Shown one piece after another: positions 25,501 to 33,980 of a stretch of DNA of 64,000 bases. The notes under the pieces were generated by a model. It had not been told where the DNA came from. It saw only the letters and a list, made by a program, of their open reading frames with translations, and did no database searches. A program made the position numbers and the translations under genes. Position 1 is the stretch's first letter. Each line of letters begins with the position of its first letter. This DNA comes from Amycolatopsis sp. MtRt-6 (GTDB taxonomy: Bacteria; Actinomycetota; Actinomycetes; Mycobacteriales; Pseudonocardiaceae): NCBI RefSeq assembly GCF_017308975.1, contig NZ_JADWPD010000008.1, positions 1 to 64,000 of the forward strand, given 5' to 3'.

Positions 25501-25750
25501 CCTCGAGTTCGTAGCCGGTCTGCGTCACGGCTCGGCGGGCGGCGGAGATCTGCCAGCCGAAGACGGGAGCGGCGCCGGGAATCCCCAGCGGGTCGACCCG
25601 GCCGTTCGTGGTGAGCCCGTCGACGGTCGCTGTTCCGCCGCCCGGAGCGGCGGCGGAAGTTCCCGGCAGGAACGCGAGTCCCAGCAGGATGACGGCCGGC
25701 AGCGTCGCTGCGGGACGGTGGGCTTTCGTGCGGCGCTGCCTGAAGGCCAC
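22487..25750 (-). CDS. Secreted GH78 alpha-L-rhamnosidase
   Basis: This 1087-residue exported enzyme has a signal peptide at about 1-38 (LPAVILLGLAFLPGTSAAAP). It is followed by the N-terminal beta-sandwich (GWQISAARRAVTQTGYELEV), the rhamnosidase N domain (QARVYASAHGVYQLTLNG) and the GH78 alpha/alpha-barrel, with the catalytic-region motif DTPARDERLGWTGD at about 720 and VGWEDALITVPYALW after it. It hydrolyses terminal alpha-L-rhamnose from plant glycans or glycosides. The GTG at 25750 is chosen because the longer frame would start inside the LacI-type operator at 25770-25783. Confidence 0.92.
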   Translation of the reverse strand: MAFRQRRTKAHRPAATLPAVILLGLAFLPGTSAAAPGGGTATVDGLTTNGRVDPLGIPGAAPVFGWQISAARRAVTQTGYELEVGRSPQAAGGWRSGRVASAQQVDVAYGGPALASGTRYFWRVRVWDDRGTPSRWSAPAWFETGLLTAADWGPAAWIGKPAPAYDQWTGYTVTETFRLNNLAFGTFLRARDLGNAFMWQINVGDSATSVPMLRPHRRVNGDYAVLAEVDLRPFGFTRAGLLTGTHTVAYTVEGTTIRTTLDGVVVDTRTAADLPSGRPGLRTYGTESVTVRKFTVTKPDGTVLADPEFAVPNPFTGGSVGNGELTVTGNTDALLAGRDTYGPLLRTSFATTPGKRVAQARVYASAHGVYQLTLNGRKVGDQYLAPGYTEYARRIQSQTYDVTGLVRAGANGFGAALGDGWWAGKIGLAGKGQYGTDLALVARLKITYADGSVQWVDTTPSWKWATGPFAATDNQLGETYDARLEQPGWADAGFDDSAWAPVVVRPSDTAKLAPQPDEPVRETQVLATKAVTTPAPGVTVYDLGQNMVGVARVKITGKAGDTVRLRHAEVLNPDGTMYVANLRAATATDYYRFAKDSTITYQPTFTQHGFRYVEVTGLATPPPAADVQGVVWGSDLRRTGTLGTSDGMLNQLLSNVAWGARGNFLSIPTDTPARDERLGWTGDISIFAPTASYLSDMRAFLGKWLTDVRDEQKPTGSIPAVVPATNGAFDESGVGWEDALITVPYALWHAYSDTRVLRDNYDAMSRFFAYARASAGPDNLETGRLTFFTNDWLNLDDPSDQGVLGTAIWAQDVRMMAEMAAAVGRTAEAAEYSRLYEDVRAAFTKAYVAADGTVLGGSQTGYALALGMELITDPALRAKAGEKYVAKLAQSDNHLKTGFIGTPWLLPALTNIGRDDLAYTLLSKKDYPSWGYEIGKGATTVWERWNSIQPDGTFGPVDMNSFNHYAYGAVADWMHQNIGGIRIKEAGYRKSVIEPRVGGGLTHAEGAIDTVYGRLSNAWALTGDGLTMTVTVPAGTTAEVVIPAGNVTESGKPVRWAPGVSSVTYDAGKKATVVVVGSGTYRFRAPR

Positions 25751-25769
25751 GGCTACTCCGACCTGAGAA

Positions 25770-25783
25770 TTGAAACGATTCAA
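25770..25783. promoter_or_regulatory. LacI-type operator upstream of the rhamnosidase
   Basis: TTGAAACGATTCAA is a palindrome-like site of the kind bound by LacI-family regulators, 20 bases upstream of the GTG start. No LacI gene is adjacent, so the regulator would act in trans. Confidence 0.6.
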
Positions 25784-25993
25784 CCCGAGGAGACTTCCGT
25801 GAGATTAGGTGACCGCCGTCACGGACGTCAACACCCCGCCACAGGCCGGGCCGGTGAATCCGTCGAACGCCCCGGGCCGGCCGGTTCGCCCGGCATGCCG
25901 GCGCCATCCGCACGGAGTTTCGCGACTTGGCTTGCCGTGAAGACTTCCGGCAACGGCGAACGAGGCGGCTAGCGAAGTAATACGGTGACCGCC

Positions 25994-26635
25994 ATGCACG
26001 TGACGCCTCCGCCATCGCCTGTCACTCGTCCCGCTGCCGCGCCGGCCTGGTGGCAGGTGTCCGGGCCCGGCTTCGCCGCGCTGATCGGGCTGTTCATGCT
26101 GACCGCGATCTACCGGTTCGACGGTGTGCCGGCGATCCAGCTCGAACTCGGCTTGTCCAGCCTGAGCTTCCTCCTGATCGGGCTGGTCGCCTACCTGGCC
26201 GGGGCGGCACTCGCGGTGCCCGCCGGGCTCCTGCTCGGCGCCCGCTTCCCCACGGCGGTGGCGATCCCCGCGCTCGGCGCCCTGTTCGTCGGCGTCCTGC
26301 TGGCCGCCTTCACCGACGCCGGCGGGCTCCTGACGATCGGCCGCGCCTTCGCGGGCCTCGGCACCGGTGCGGCCGCCGGGACCACGGTCGCGCTGATCAG
26401 GAAGCTTCGCGGAGGCCGCGGTGTCGTCGCCGGCGTGACCGCCGCGCTCGCCGTCCTCGCCCTGCTGCTCGGGCCGGTCATCGGGCAGCTGATCTCCGCG
26501 GCGCTGGGGTTCCGGGTGGTCCAGCTGACCGCGATCCCGTTCCTGCTGGTCGCGCTCATCGCCACCGCGGTCATCGGCATCGTCCGGCTCACCTCGGCCA
26601 AGCGCCCGGTCCCGAACGGCCCGTCGTACCCGTAA
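25994..26635 (+). CDS. Six-segment membrane protein resembling half an MFS transporter
   Basis: This 213-residue protein has six predicted membrane segments. Its sequence resembles the first half of a major facilitator transporter: FAALIGLFMLTAIYRFDGVP in segment 1, then LLTIGRAFAGLGTGAAAG in the segment 4 region. The second half is missing and the reading frame ends cleanly, so it is either a naturally short protein or an old truncation. The ATG at 25994 is used; a GTG at 25985 is in frame. A TAATAC hexamer at 25978-25983 could be its -10. Confidence 0.7.
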   Translation: MHVTPPPSPVTRPAAAPAWWQVSGPGFAALIGLFMLTAIYRFDGVPAIQLELGLSSLSFLLIGLVAYLAGAALAVPAGLLLGARFPTAVAIPALGALFVGVLLAAFTDAGGLLTIGRAFAGLGTGAAAGTTVALIRKLRGGRGVVAGVTAALAVLALLLGPVIGQLISAALGFRVVQLTAIPFLLVALIATAVIGIVRLTSAKRPVPNGPSYP

Positions 26636-26672
26636 CCTGGTCGCACACCCCCGAAGGTCGAGGAGGCCCGGT

Positions 26673-27548
26673 TTGAGCCACCTGGTGCGATTCACCGACG
26701 GGACCGGCACCGTCCGGGTCGGCCTGCTCACCGGCGAGCAGCTGCGGCCGCTCGCGGTGACGTCGATGAGCGACCTGCTGCGCCGCCCCGTGGCGGAGAT
26801 CCGTGAGCTGGCCGAGGCCACCGGGGAGCCGGTGCCCGCGGCCGGGGCGAGCCTGCTGCCGCCACTCGACGGGCGGATGGAGGTGTGGGCCGCCGGGGTG
26901 ACCTACCTGCGGTCCGAGGAGGCCCGCCGTGAGGAGAGCGCCGACGAGGACGTCTACGCGCGGGTGTACCGCGCGAAGCGCCCGGAGCTGTTCTTCAAGT
27001 CGGCGGCCTGGCGCGTGGTCACCGACGGCGAGCCGGTCGCCATCCGCGCCGATTCCGCCAACAACGTGCCGGAGCCCGAGCTCGGCCTGCTGCTGACCGC
27101 CACCGGGGAGATCGCCGGGTACGTGGTGGTCGACGACGTCAGCTCCCGCAGCATCGAAGGCGAAAACCCGCTGTACCTCCCCCAGGCCAAGATCTACACC
27201 GGATCGTGCGCGGTGTCGGCGCGGGTGCGGCCGGCGTGGGAGGTGCCGGACCCGCTCTCGCTCGACCTCCGCATGCGCATCCTGCGCGACGGGCACGAGG
27301 TGTTCGCGGGCGAAGCCAGTACCGCCCAGCTCAACCGCGAGCCGGCCGAGCTGGTCGAGTACCTGTGGCGCGACAACGACTTCCCCGACGGCGCCGTCCT
27401 CTCGACGGGCACGTCCGTCGTGCCGGGCCTCGACCTCGGGCTGCGGCCGGGAGACGTGGTCGACATCGAGATCGGCGAGGTCGGCTCGCTGCGCTCCCCC
27501 GTGGTGCTGGGCGCGGACGAGGTGCGCCGCGCGCTCGCGACCCACTGA
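26673..27548 (+). CDS. Fumarylacetoacetate hydrolase family protein
   Basis: This 291-residue enzyme belongs to the FAH superfamily of metal-dependent C-C hydrolases, decarboxylases or hydratases. The metal-binding acidic residues are suggested by VPEPELGLLLTATGEIAGYV, and the family block PQAKIYTGSCAVSARVRPAW is present, although the usual FAH start domain is short. The TTG start has a perfect AGGAGG seven bases upstream, the only reasonable initiation site. The substrate cannot be told from sequence or neighbours. Confidence 0.88.
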   Translation: MSHLVRFTDGTGTVRVGLLTGEQLRPLAVTSMSDLLRRPVAEIRELAEATGEPVPAAGASLLPPLDGRMEVWAAGVTYLRSEEARREESADEDVYARVYRAKRPELFFKSAAWRVVTDGEPVAIRADSANNVPEPELGLLLTATGEIAGYVVVDDVSSRSIEGENPLYLPQAKIYTGSCAVSARVRPAWEVPDPLSLDLRMRILRDGHEVFAGEASTAQLNREPAELVEYLWRDNDFPDGAVLSTGTSVVPGLDLGLRPGDVVDIEIGEVGSLRSPVVLGADEVRRALATH

Positions 27549-27553
27549 GGCCG

Positions 27554-29701
27554 CTAGCGGTCGAGCCGGTAGCGGATCAACCGGGAACTGTTCCCCACGA
27601 CCGCGACCGAGGACGCGTTGTGCAGGATCGCCGCGGCCACCGGCGACAGCCCGCCCACGGCGGACACCGCGAGCCCGACCGCGTTGACCGCGATCGACAT
27701 CCCGTAGTTCTGCCGGATCAGGGTGATCCCGCGGCGGCCCAGGTCACGCAGGTCGAGCAGGGCACGCAGGTCGTCCGTGGCGAGGGCGACGTCGGCGGTC
27801 TCGACGGCGACGTCCGTTCCGCCGGCCCCCATGGCGATGCCGATGTCGGCCAGCGCGAGCGCGGGCGCGTCGTTGGTGCCGTCGCCGACGACGGCGACCG
27901 TGTACCCCTCGGCCTGCAGCTGCCGGACCACGTCCTGCTTCTGCTCGGGGAGGACCTGGGCGCGGAACTCGTCGACGCCGAGTTCCGCCGCGACCGCCGC
28001 GGCCGTGTCGGGGTGGTCGCCGGTGAGCAGGATGACGCGCCGGACGCCGTCCGCCCGCAGCGCGGCCAGCACTTCCCGCGACTCCGGGCGTACCGCGTCG
28101 CGCAGGGACACCAGCCCGGTCAGCCGGCCGTCGACCGCCAGCAGCAGCGGCGTCTCGGCGTCCTGCTGGAGCTTGCGGACCCAGCGCTCGGCCTCGCCGG
28201 GGATCGTGATGTGCTCCTGCCGCAACAGTTCGACGCTGCCGATGAGCATGACCCGGCCGTCGCTCTGCACGCGCATGCCCTGGCCGAGCAGGACCGCGCA
28301 CTCCTCGTGCGGCGGGATCTCGATCCGCCGTTCCTCGGTGGAGCGGATGACCGCCTGGGCGAGCGGGTGCCGGGAGTGGATCTCGGAGCTGGCGGCGTAG
28401 GCGAGCACCTGTTCCGGCGACCAGGCGTCGTCGAAGGAGATCACGTTCGTCACCACCGGGCGGCCCAGGGTCAGCGTCCCGGTCTTGTCGAACACCACGG
28501 CGTCGACGCGGCCGGCGGCCTCCAGGTGGGCGCCGCCCTTGATGAGGATCCCGCGGCGGGCGCCGTTGCCGATCGCGGCGCTGATCGCCGTCGGCGTGGC
28601 CAGCCCGACCGCGCAGGGGCAGGCCACCAGCAGCATCGTCATCGCCCGCCGCACGTCGCGGGTCACCAGCAGGGTGAGCGCGGAGAGGGCGAACGAGGCG
28701 GGCACGAACCGGCGGGAGAAGGTGTCGCCGACCGTCTGGATCGGCGCCCGGTCCTCCTGGGCCTGCTCGACGCGCGCGATGATCCGCCCGATCGCGGTGT
28801 CGGGGCCCACCGCGGTGGCCCGCACGACGATCCGGCCCCGCAGCAGCACCGAGCCCGCGTGCAGCGCGGTCCCCGGCGCGACGGTGACCGGCAGCTGCTC
28901 ACCGGTGACCGCGGCCTGGTCCAGGATGCCCTCGCCCTCGACGACGACCCCGTCGACCGGCAGCACCACGTGCTCGTGGACGACGACCTCGTCCCCGACC
29001 AGGAGCTCGGCGATGTCGATTTCGACCTCGGCGCCGGCCGGCGTGCGCACCCAGGTCCGGGTCTGCGTGCCGGTGAGCAGTTCGGAGATCGCCCGCCGGC
29101 TGCGCCGCAGCGTCAGGTCCTGCAGGTATTCGCCGATGTTGAGCAGCCACAACACGGTGAGGGCGACGACGTTTTCCCGCAGCACCAGGCTCGCGATGGT
29201 CGCCGCCGACACCAGCGCGTCGGTCCCGGCACCGCGGCGGCCGGCCAGCGACCGCAGCGCGCCGCGCAGGAACGGGTAGCCGGTGAAGATGGTGACCGCC
29301 GTCGCCGCCGTGCGGCCGGCCGGGCCGAGCATCGGCGGCCGGCGCAGCCCGTAGCGCCGTATCCCCAGCAGCGCCAGCGCCAGCCCACCGGCCAGCATGC
29401 GCAGCATGTCGCCGGTGCGGACGTCCGCCGAGCGGGGCGACCGCACGACCGGTGCCGCGGGGTCCGAGCGCAGGGCCCGCTCGATCGCCGTGACGAGCTC
29501 GTGCCGGTCGCAGCGGAGCCGGTCGTACCAGACCACGACGCTGGCGGTGCGCGGATAGGCGTGCACCCCGCGCACCCCGGGGACCTGGTCGACGGCGTCC
29601 TCGACGGCCACGGCCCGGGCGTGGCTGCCGCGCAGCGCGGGCCCGACGAACCGGACCCGGCCGCCGGCATCGGACACGAGGGTCAGCGGCGCGGGGGTCA
29701 C
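27554..29701 (-). CDS. ctpC: CtpC-type heavy-metal P1B ATPase
   Basis: This 715-residue metal-exporting ATPase has a degenerate N-terminal metal-binding-like domain (about 1-90), the metal-selectivity motif CPC in MLLVACPCAVGLATPTAISA, the phosphorylation site FDKTGTLTLGRP and the hinge VVGDGTNDAPALALADIGIA. Length and the NGARRGILIKGG block match mycobacterial CtpC, which exports Zn or Mn. The GTG at 29701 lies five bases after the PacL-like gene. That pairing strongly supports the CtpC assignment. Confidence 0.9.
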   Translation of the reverse strand: MTPAPLTLVSDAGGRVRFVGPALRGSHARAVAVEDAVDQVPGVRGVHAYPRTASVVVWYDRLRCDRHELVTAIERALRSDPAAPVVRSPRSADVRTGDMLRMLAGGLALALLGIRRYGLRRPPMLGPAGRTAATAVTIFTGYPFLRGALRSLAGRRGAGTDALVSAATIASLVLRENVVALTVLWLLNIGEYLQDLTLRRSRRAISELLTGTQTRTWVRTPAGAEVEIDIAELLVGDEVVVHEHVVLPVDGVVVEGEGILDQAAVTGEQLPVTVAPGTALHAGSVLLRGRIVVRATAVGPDTAIGRIIARVEQAQEDRAPIQTVGDTFSRRFVPASFALSALTLLVTRDVRRAMTMLLVACPCAVGLATPTAISAAIGNGARRGILIKGGAHLEAAGRVDAVVFDKTGTLTLGRPVVTNVISFDDAWSPEQVLAYAASSEIHSRHPLAQAVIRSTEERRIEIPPHEECAVLLGQGMRVQSDGRVMLIGSVELLRQEHITIPGEAERWVRKLQQDAETPLLLAVDGRLTGLVSLRDAVRPESREVLAALRADGVRRVILLTGDHPDTAAAVAAELGVDEFRAQVLPEQKQDVVRQLQAEGYTVAVVGDGTNDAPALALADIGIAMGAGGTDVAVETADVALATDDLRALLDLRDLGRRGITLIRQNYGMSIAVNAVGLAVSAVGGLSPVAAAILHNASSVAVVGNSSRLIRYRLDR

Positions 29702-29706
29702 GGCGG

Positions 29707-29988
29707 TCAGTGTTCGTGCCCGTGCCCGGCCGGCGCCCCGGGTACGGGCGTCTGCTCCCCGATGCGCTCCCGCGCTTCGCTGAGCACGTCGGCGGTCGCC
29801 AACCGCACCTTTTCCGCCCCGGTTTCCGCCGCGCGGGCACCCTTCAGGCCCCACGCGGTGACCGCCACCGTCGCCGACCGGAAAGCACCCGACCGGGCGA
29901 TCCGCTTGGCGCCGTCGTAGACGGCCGCCCCGGCAACACCGGTCACCACCACGCCCACCGCTTTGGCGGCGATCCCGCTCAGCACCAC
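29707..29988 (-). CDS. PacL-like DUF1490 metallo-chaperone
   Basis: This 93-residue protein matches DUF1490/PacL: an N-terminal membrane helix (GIAAKAVGVVVTGVAGAAVY), an amphipathic middle (SATVAVTAWGLKGARAAETG) and a metal-binding C-terminal tail ending GHGHEH. In mycobacteria PacL proteins scaffold CtpC in membrane platforms and bind zinc through this tail. AGGAGG lies six bases before a second GTG at 29985, which may be the true start. It is the first gene of a two-gene operon with ctpC. Confidence 0.9.
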   Translation of the reverse strand: MVLSGIAAKAVGVVVTGVAGAAVYDGAKRIARSGAFRSATVAVTAWGLKGARAAETGAEKVRLATADVLSEARERIGEQTPVPGAPAGHGHEH

Positions 29989-30107
29989 CGGCCTCCTCAG
30001 TCATCCGGCTCGCCCGGAGGTGCCCTGACCTGTGCCGGCACGCTCATCCGCGCGAGATCGGCAGCTTAACCCGCGCGGGCGCCGGTGTCCTGACAAGACC
30101 GGCTACC

Positions 30108-30125
30108 TGACAATGATTATCGTCA
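30108..30125. promoter_or_regulatory. Zur-like AT-rich metal box upstream of pacL-ctpC
   Basis: TGACAATGATTATCGTCA is an imperfect palindrome (12 of 16 inner positions), in otherwise GC-rich DNA, about 120 bp upstream of pacL. It resembles metal-responsive Fur/Zur-type boxes of actinobacteria. A GATAAT hexamer on the minus strand within it could be a -10. Confidence 0.45.
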
Positions 30126-30149
30126 CCTTCAAGCCCGGCGGCCTGGTGT

Positions 30150-32981
30150 TCACGGGAGGATCCCGGCCGGGTGCGCGCCGGTCCACTGGTTCCCCAGCTG
30201 GACGAGGCTCACCGGGACCGGCACCGGTCCCGCTTCCCGGGGTTCGGCCGAGACCACCGCCAAGGTCAGGGTGTTGGCGGTCTTGAGCACCCCGTTCGGC
30301 AGCACGAAGTCGCGTTGCGGACCACCGCTCAGGTACTGGCCCATGTTCCAGCCGTTGACGAACGCGAACACCCGGTAGGTGCCGGCCCGCTCGCCGAACC
30401 TGAGCGCGACGGAGACGTCCTGGTCCTTCGGGGTGTCGAGCCGGAACGTCGTGCGGTACCAGGACACCCCCGGTTCGGTGGTGGCCGGCGGCCGGTCCCA
30501 CCGGGCGTGGCCGCCCGGGAGGTGCCACCCCTGGCGTTCGCCGTGGAGGCCGCCGGTGTTCAACGGGCCGCGTTCCCCGTCGTTGCCGCGGGCGCCCCGG
30601 ATCAGCCAGGAGATCTTCGCGTCACCGACCGCCGCCCCGAAGAGCCCCCGCGGCTGCTTGAACCGGGTGTCGTCGGCCGTCCAGTCGTCGTTGTGCCCCA
30701 TGTTGGTCACGAGCACCGAAAGCCGGGCCGCCCTGCCCTTGACCAGCGCTCCTTCCGGCACCGGGAAATCACCGCGTCCGGGGTCGGTGTTCACCGGTGC
30801 GTCCGAGTCGGCCTGCGTACCGCCGGCGGCGGACCCGAGGTAACGCCCGTCGAGCCACACGAGGTAGCTTCCCCGCTTACCGGTGATGGCGTTCAGGGAC
30901 ACGGTCTTCTCGGTGCCGTCGGGGACGAAGTCGCCGCGGTACCAGACATTGCCGTGGTGGTAGCCGTAGTCGTCGGAGTAGAGCACCGGCAGCGTCTTCG
31001 GCTTGATCGGGCTCGCGGTCGTGGTCTTGTCCGCGACCGTCCAGCCTTCGTCGCCGGCGGCGGGCGGCTCGGCCCGGTACCCCCAGCCCGACAACGCGGG
31101 CAGTGACACCGCGCGCGGTCCCGGGAGAGCACCCACCAGCGAACCACTCGGCGTGCGCCGGGTGTCGACGGGCCTGCCGCCGACGACCAGCCGGCGGGCC
31201 GGGCTGAAGACCTCCACGTCCCCCGGTGCGTCCGTGTCCGCGCGGAGGACCAGCCGGTCGTCCGCCATCCTGGCTTCGCGCACGACCGACGTGCCCCGGA
31301 CCAGGACCGGCCCGGCCCCGGTGTCCAGCCGCCAGAACCGGGCGGCGGTCTCGTCGGTGCCGAGCAGGAGCAACGCCGGTGGCCGGCCGCCCCCGGAGAC
31401 GAGCACCCGGGCCAGCCCGGCGTGGGTGTAGTCGAGGCGCAGGTCCTTGCCGTCGAACGAGCTGCGCACCTCGCCTTCCAGCACCCGGACGGACGGCGCC
31501 GACGGGTACCGCAGCACCGTCGTCCCCTGCTCGCCCGCACGCCCGTAAAGCACGGCGACGTCCCGGCCGCCGGTGGTCACGTGGGTCAGGATCTCCGACG
31601 TCGAGTACACCAGCCGCTGCCGGCCGAGGTCGTACCCGGCGACCAGGATCTTGGCGTCCCGCCCGTCGACCCGGACCGGCACCCGGTAGTCGCCGTCCGG
31701 CGTCGACCAGTCCAGCGTCGTCGCCACGTCGGTGCCGGCCCGCCGGTCGGCGTGGCGGACGAGGACGAACTGCGTCCGGGTGTCCGGGTTCGCCCGCGCC
31801 TGGGTGAACACCGCCGCGTCGCCGGACGTCGGGGCCGTGGCCGGGTCGGTCTTGGTCAGCGGCGCGACGGTCGTCATGAAGTACGCCTGGCGCTTGAACT
31901 CGTCGTACTTCGTGGTGAGCCCGCGCGGCTCGGTGATCGCCGCGCCGTAGTCATAGGAGGTGTAGACGTCGTTGGGTTGTGGCAACCAGCCCCACGACGT
32001 GCCGCCGTAGAGCATGTAGTAACCGAACATCGTCGCACCACTGCCGATGACGTTCGACTTGTAGTAGACCTTCATGTAGTCCGGCCCGGTCAGCGCCCGG
32101 CATTTTTCGTAGCCCGCGTTGTTCAGGTCGATCGCCCCGGCCTGGTACTCGGCGGCGTAGACCGGAGCGTCTTCGCGCAACCGCCGCGTGACACCTTCGC
32201 CCCAGGTCCCCCACGTGTCCGGATCGGGACAGTTGAACGCCTGGGGGTAGTCGTCGACGCCGGGGATCTGGACGGCCCCCTGTCCCGACGACCAGTTCGC
32301 CAGATCGGCGTTGCAGCAGTTGTTGTGCACGATCGGCACGTCGATCCCGTCGGCCCTGGCCTTCTGCTGGAGCTGTTCCATGTAGGCCGGGTCGACGTTG
32401 ACGGCGTATTCGTTCTCCACGTTGTAGGCGATCACCGAACCACCGCGGGTGACCTGGTGCCGCGCCAGGATCGGGTTGATGTGGTCCAGCCATTCCCGGT
32501 AGGCGGCGGTGTATCCGGGGTCGCTCGACCGCGCGCGCCCGTCGACCGTCTTGAGCCACGCGGGAAATCCCCCGCCGGTGGTTTCGGCGTTGATGTAGGG
32601 CCCGGGCCGGGCGACCACGTAGAGACCGATCTCCTCGGCCATCCGCAGGAGCCGGTCCACGTCCCGGACGCCGCTGAAGTCGTACACCCCGGGCGCCGGC
32701 GAGTGGTATCCCCAGTGGAAGTACAGCGAGACGCCGGTGAACCCGGCCGCCCGGATCTTCTCCAGGATGTCGCGCCACAGCTGGGGGCTGGGCAACCGGA
32801 AGTAGTGGAACTCCCCGGACCACAGCATGAGCCGGCGGCCGTCGACGCTGAGCGAGTACCTGTCGTAGCCGACCTGGTGTCCCCGTGCCCCGGCGTCCGG
32901 CGACGCGTGCACCGGCGAACCGGGTGCGACGACCAGGCCCAGCAGCATCAGGAAAGCGACGAAGATCCTCATCGGCACCAT
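30150..32981 (-). CDS. Secreted GH35 beta-galactosidase
   Basis: This 943-residue exported enzyme has a signal peptide (IFVAFLMLLGLVVAPGSPVHA), then the GH35 TIM barrel with SGEFHYFRLPSPQLWRDIL near residue 55. The acid/base Glu lies in YNVENEYAVN (about 195) and the nucleophile Glu in YAAEYQAGAID (about 280). Beta-sandwich domains follow, including GNVWYRGDFVPDGTEKTVSL and PGVSWYRTTFRLDTPKDQDV. It removes beta-galactose from plant polysaccharides. A second ATG at 32972 is equally possible. No regulator is adjacent. Confidence 0.92.
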   Translation of the reverse strand: MVPMRIFVAFLMLLGLVVAPGSPVHASPDAGARGHQVGYDRYSLSVDGRRLMLWSGEFHYFRLPSPQLWRDILEKIRAAGFTGVSLYFHWGYHSPAPGVYDFSGVRDVDRLLRMAEEIGLYVVARPGPYINAETTGGGFPAWLKTVDGRARSSDPGYTAAYREWLDHINPILARHQVTRGGSVIAYNVENEYAVNVDPAYMEQLQQKARADGIDVPIVHNNCCNADLANWSSGQGAVQIPGVDDYPQAFNCPDPDTWGTWGEGVTRRLREDAPVYAAEYQAGAIDLNNAGYEKCRALTGPDYMKVYYKSNVIGSGATMFGYYMLYGGTSWGWLPQPNDVYTSYDYGAAITEPRGLTTKYDEFKRQAYFMTTVAPLTKTDPATAPTSGDAAVFTQARANPDTRTQFVLVRHADRRAGTDVATTLDWSTPDGDYRVPVRVDGRDAKILVAGYDLGRQRLVYSTSEILTHVTTGGRDVAVLYGRAGEQGTTVLRYPSAPSVRVLEGEVRSSFDGKDLRLDYTHAGLARVLVSGGGRPPALLLLGTDETAARFWRLDTGAGPVLVRGTSVVREARMADDRLVLRADTDAPGDVEVFSPARRLVVGGRPVDTRRTPSGSLVGALPGPRAVSLPALSGWGYRAEPPAAGDEGWTVADKTTTASPIKPKTLPVLYSDDYGYHHGNVWYRGDFVPDGTEKTVSLNAITGKRGSYLVWLDGRYLGSAAGGTQADSDAPVNTDPGRGDFPVPEGALVKGRAARLSVLVTNMGHNDDWTADDTRFKQPRGLFGAAVGDAKISWLIRGARGNDGERGPLNTGGLHGERQGWHLPGGHARWDRPPATTEPGVSWYRTTFRLDTPKDQDVSVALRFGERAGTYRVFAFVNGWNMGQYLSGGPQRDFVLPNGVLKTANTLTLAVVSAEPREAGPVPVPVSLVQLGNQWTGAHPAGILP

Positions 32982-33118
32982 CCATCGTCGAGGCGTTTCC
33001 GGGAGCCCGGCAGTCGAAGTGTTTCCATGGCACGTTAGGGCCGCGTCGCGGTCAACGCAATACTTGCGGTTCTGCCTTTGTCTCCGGTATATCCTGCGAA
33101 ATCATCGAATGCCGGTAC

Positions 33119-33142
33119 GTCGAATAGTCGAATAGTCGAATA
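33119..33142. repeat. Three tandem copies of GTCGAATA
   Basis: An exact 8-bp tandem repeat lies in the comparatively AT-rich intergenic stretch between the GH35 gene and the TetR gene. The rest of 33034-33326 holds no gene I can support. Confidence 0.85.
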
Positions 33143-33326
33143 ATCGACGCGCGGAGAACGGCGAGCGAGCGTTCCGATTTCGCCGCCGGCGGAAATCTTT
33201 TCGCGGCCGGCTCGGCCGCGTCGTGGCCGGCCGTCGCCGGGGAGGTGTCCCCGCTTCGCTGAGCGCCCGCTTACAATGAACCCGTCCGCGCCTGCCGGCC
33301 GGGCGGCGGAGTGGGAGGATCACCGG

Positions 33327-33941
33327 ATGTCGATGTCGCTGTCGGCCGAACTCTGGCCGGACGTGCAGCCGGAGACGGCGCGGCGGCTCATGCTGGCCGG
33401 CGTCGAAGCCTTCGCCCAGCGCGGCTACCACGCCACCACCACGCGGGACATCGCCGGCGCCGCCGGGATGTCGCCCGCCGCGCTCTACGTGCACTTCCCC
33501 TCCAAGGCCGCGTTGCTGTTCGCCATCAGCCGGTACGGCCACGAGCAGACCCTTTCGCTGGTCGAGAACGTCGTCGCCAAGGAGTCCGACCCGGTCGAGC
33601 GGATCCGGCTGATCGTCGAGGACTTCGTGGCCTGGCACGCGCGGCGCCACACGGTGGCGCGGGTCGTCCAGTACGAGCTGCAGGCGCTGCCCGAAAAGGA
33701 GTTCGAGGTGGTCGCCGCGCTGCGGCGCCGGATCGAGCGGATCGTGCGGGAAGTCATCGCCGAGGGCGTCGAGGGCGGCGTGTTCACCGTGGCCGACCCG
33801 CACGTCGCCGCGCGGGCGGTGCTGTCGCTCGGGGTCGACGTCGCCCGCTGGTACAGCGAGCGCGCCCGTCAGACGCCGGCCGCGCTGGGCACCGAGTACG
33901 GCGGGCTCGTGCTGCGCATGCTCGGCGTGTCCGGCCGATAG
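33327..33941 (+). CDS. TetR family transcriptional regulator
   Basis: This 204-residue regulator has a TetR helix-turn-helix at about 18-62 (GVEAFAQRGYHATTTRDIAG, then SPAALYVHFPSKAALLFAIS) and a helical ligand domain with FVAWHARRHTVARVVQYELQ. The ligand domain resembles those of KstR-like lipid regulators, but no target gene is evident nearby. GGGAGG lies eleven bases before the ATG. It is divergent from the GH35 gene across a region with tandem GTCGAATA repeats. Confidence 0.88.
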   Translation: MSMSLSAELWPDVQPETARRLMLAGVEAFAQRGYHATTTRDIAGAAGMSPAALYVHFPSKAALLFAISRYGHEQTLSLVENVVAKESDPVERIRLIVEDFVAWHARRHTVARVVQYELQALPEKEFEVVAALRRRIERIVREVIAEGVEGGVFTVADPHVAARAVLSLGVDVARWYSERARQTPAALGTEYGGLVLRMLGVSGR

Positions 33942-33980
33942 CGGTCATTCTCTGTCCGCTATTTCCGGCAGGGTGGTCTC

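Noticed and set aside
21377..25972. A 1531-codon plus-strand open frame
   Set aside because: It is a GC-rich shadow of the membrane-protein and rhamnosidase genes, with Arg/Gly/Val-rich low-complexity translation and no motifs.
33119..33142. CRISPR-like repeats
   Set aside because: Units are 8 bp without spacers. The 30-bp units in the 85-bp element also have no spacers, and no cas genes are present.
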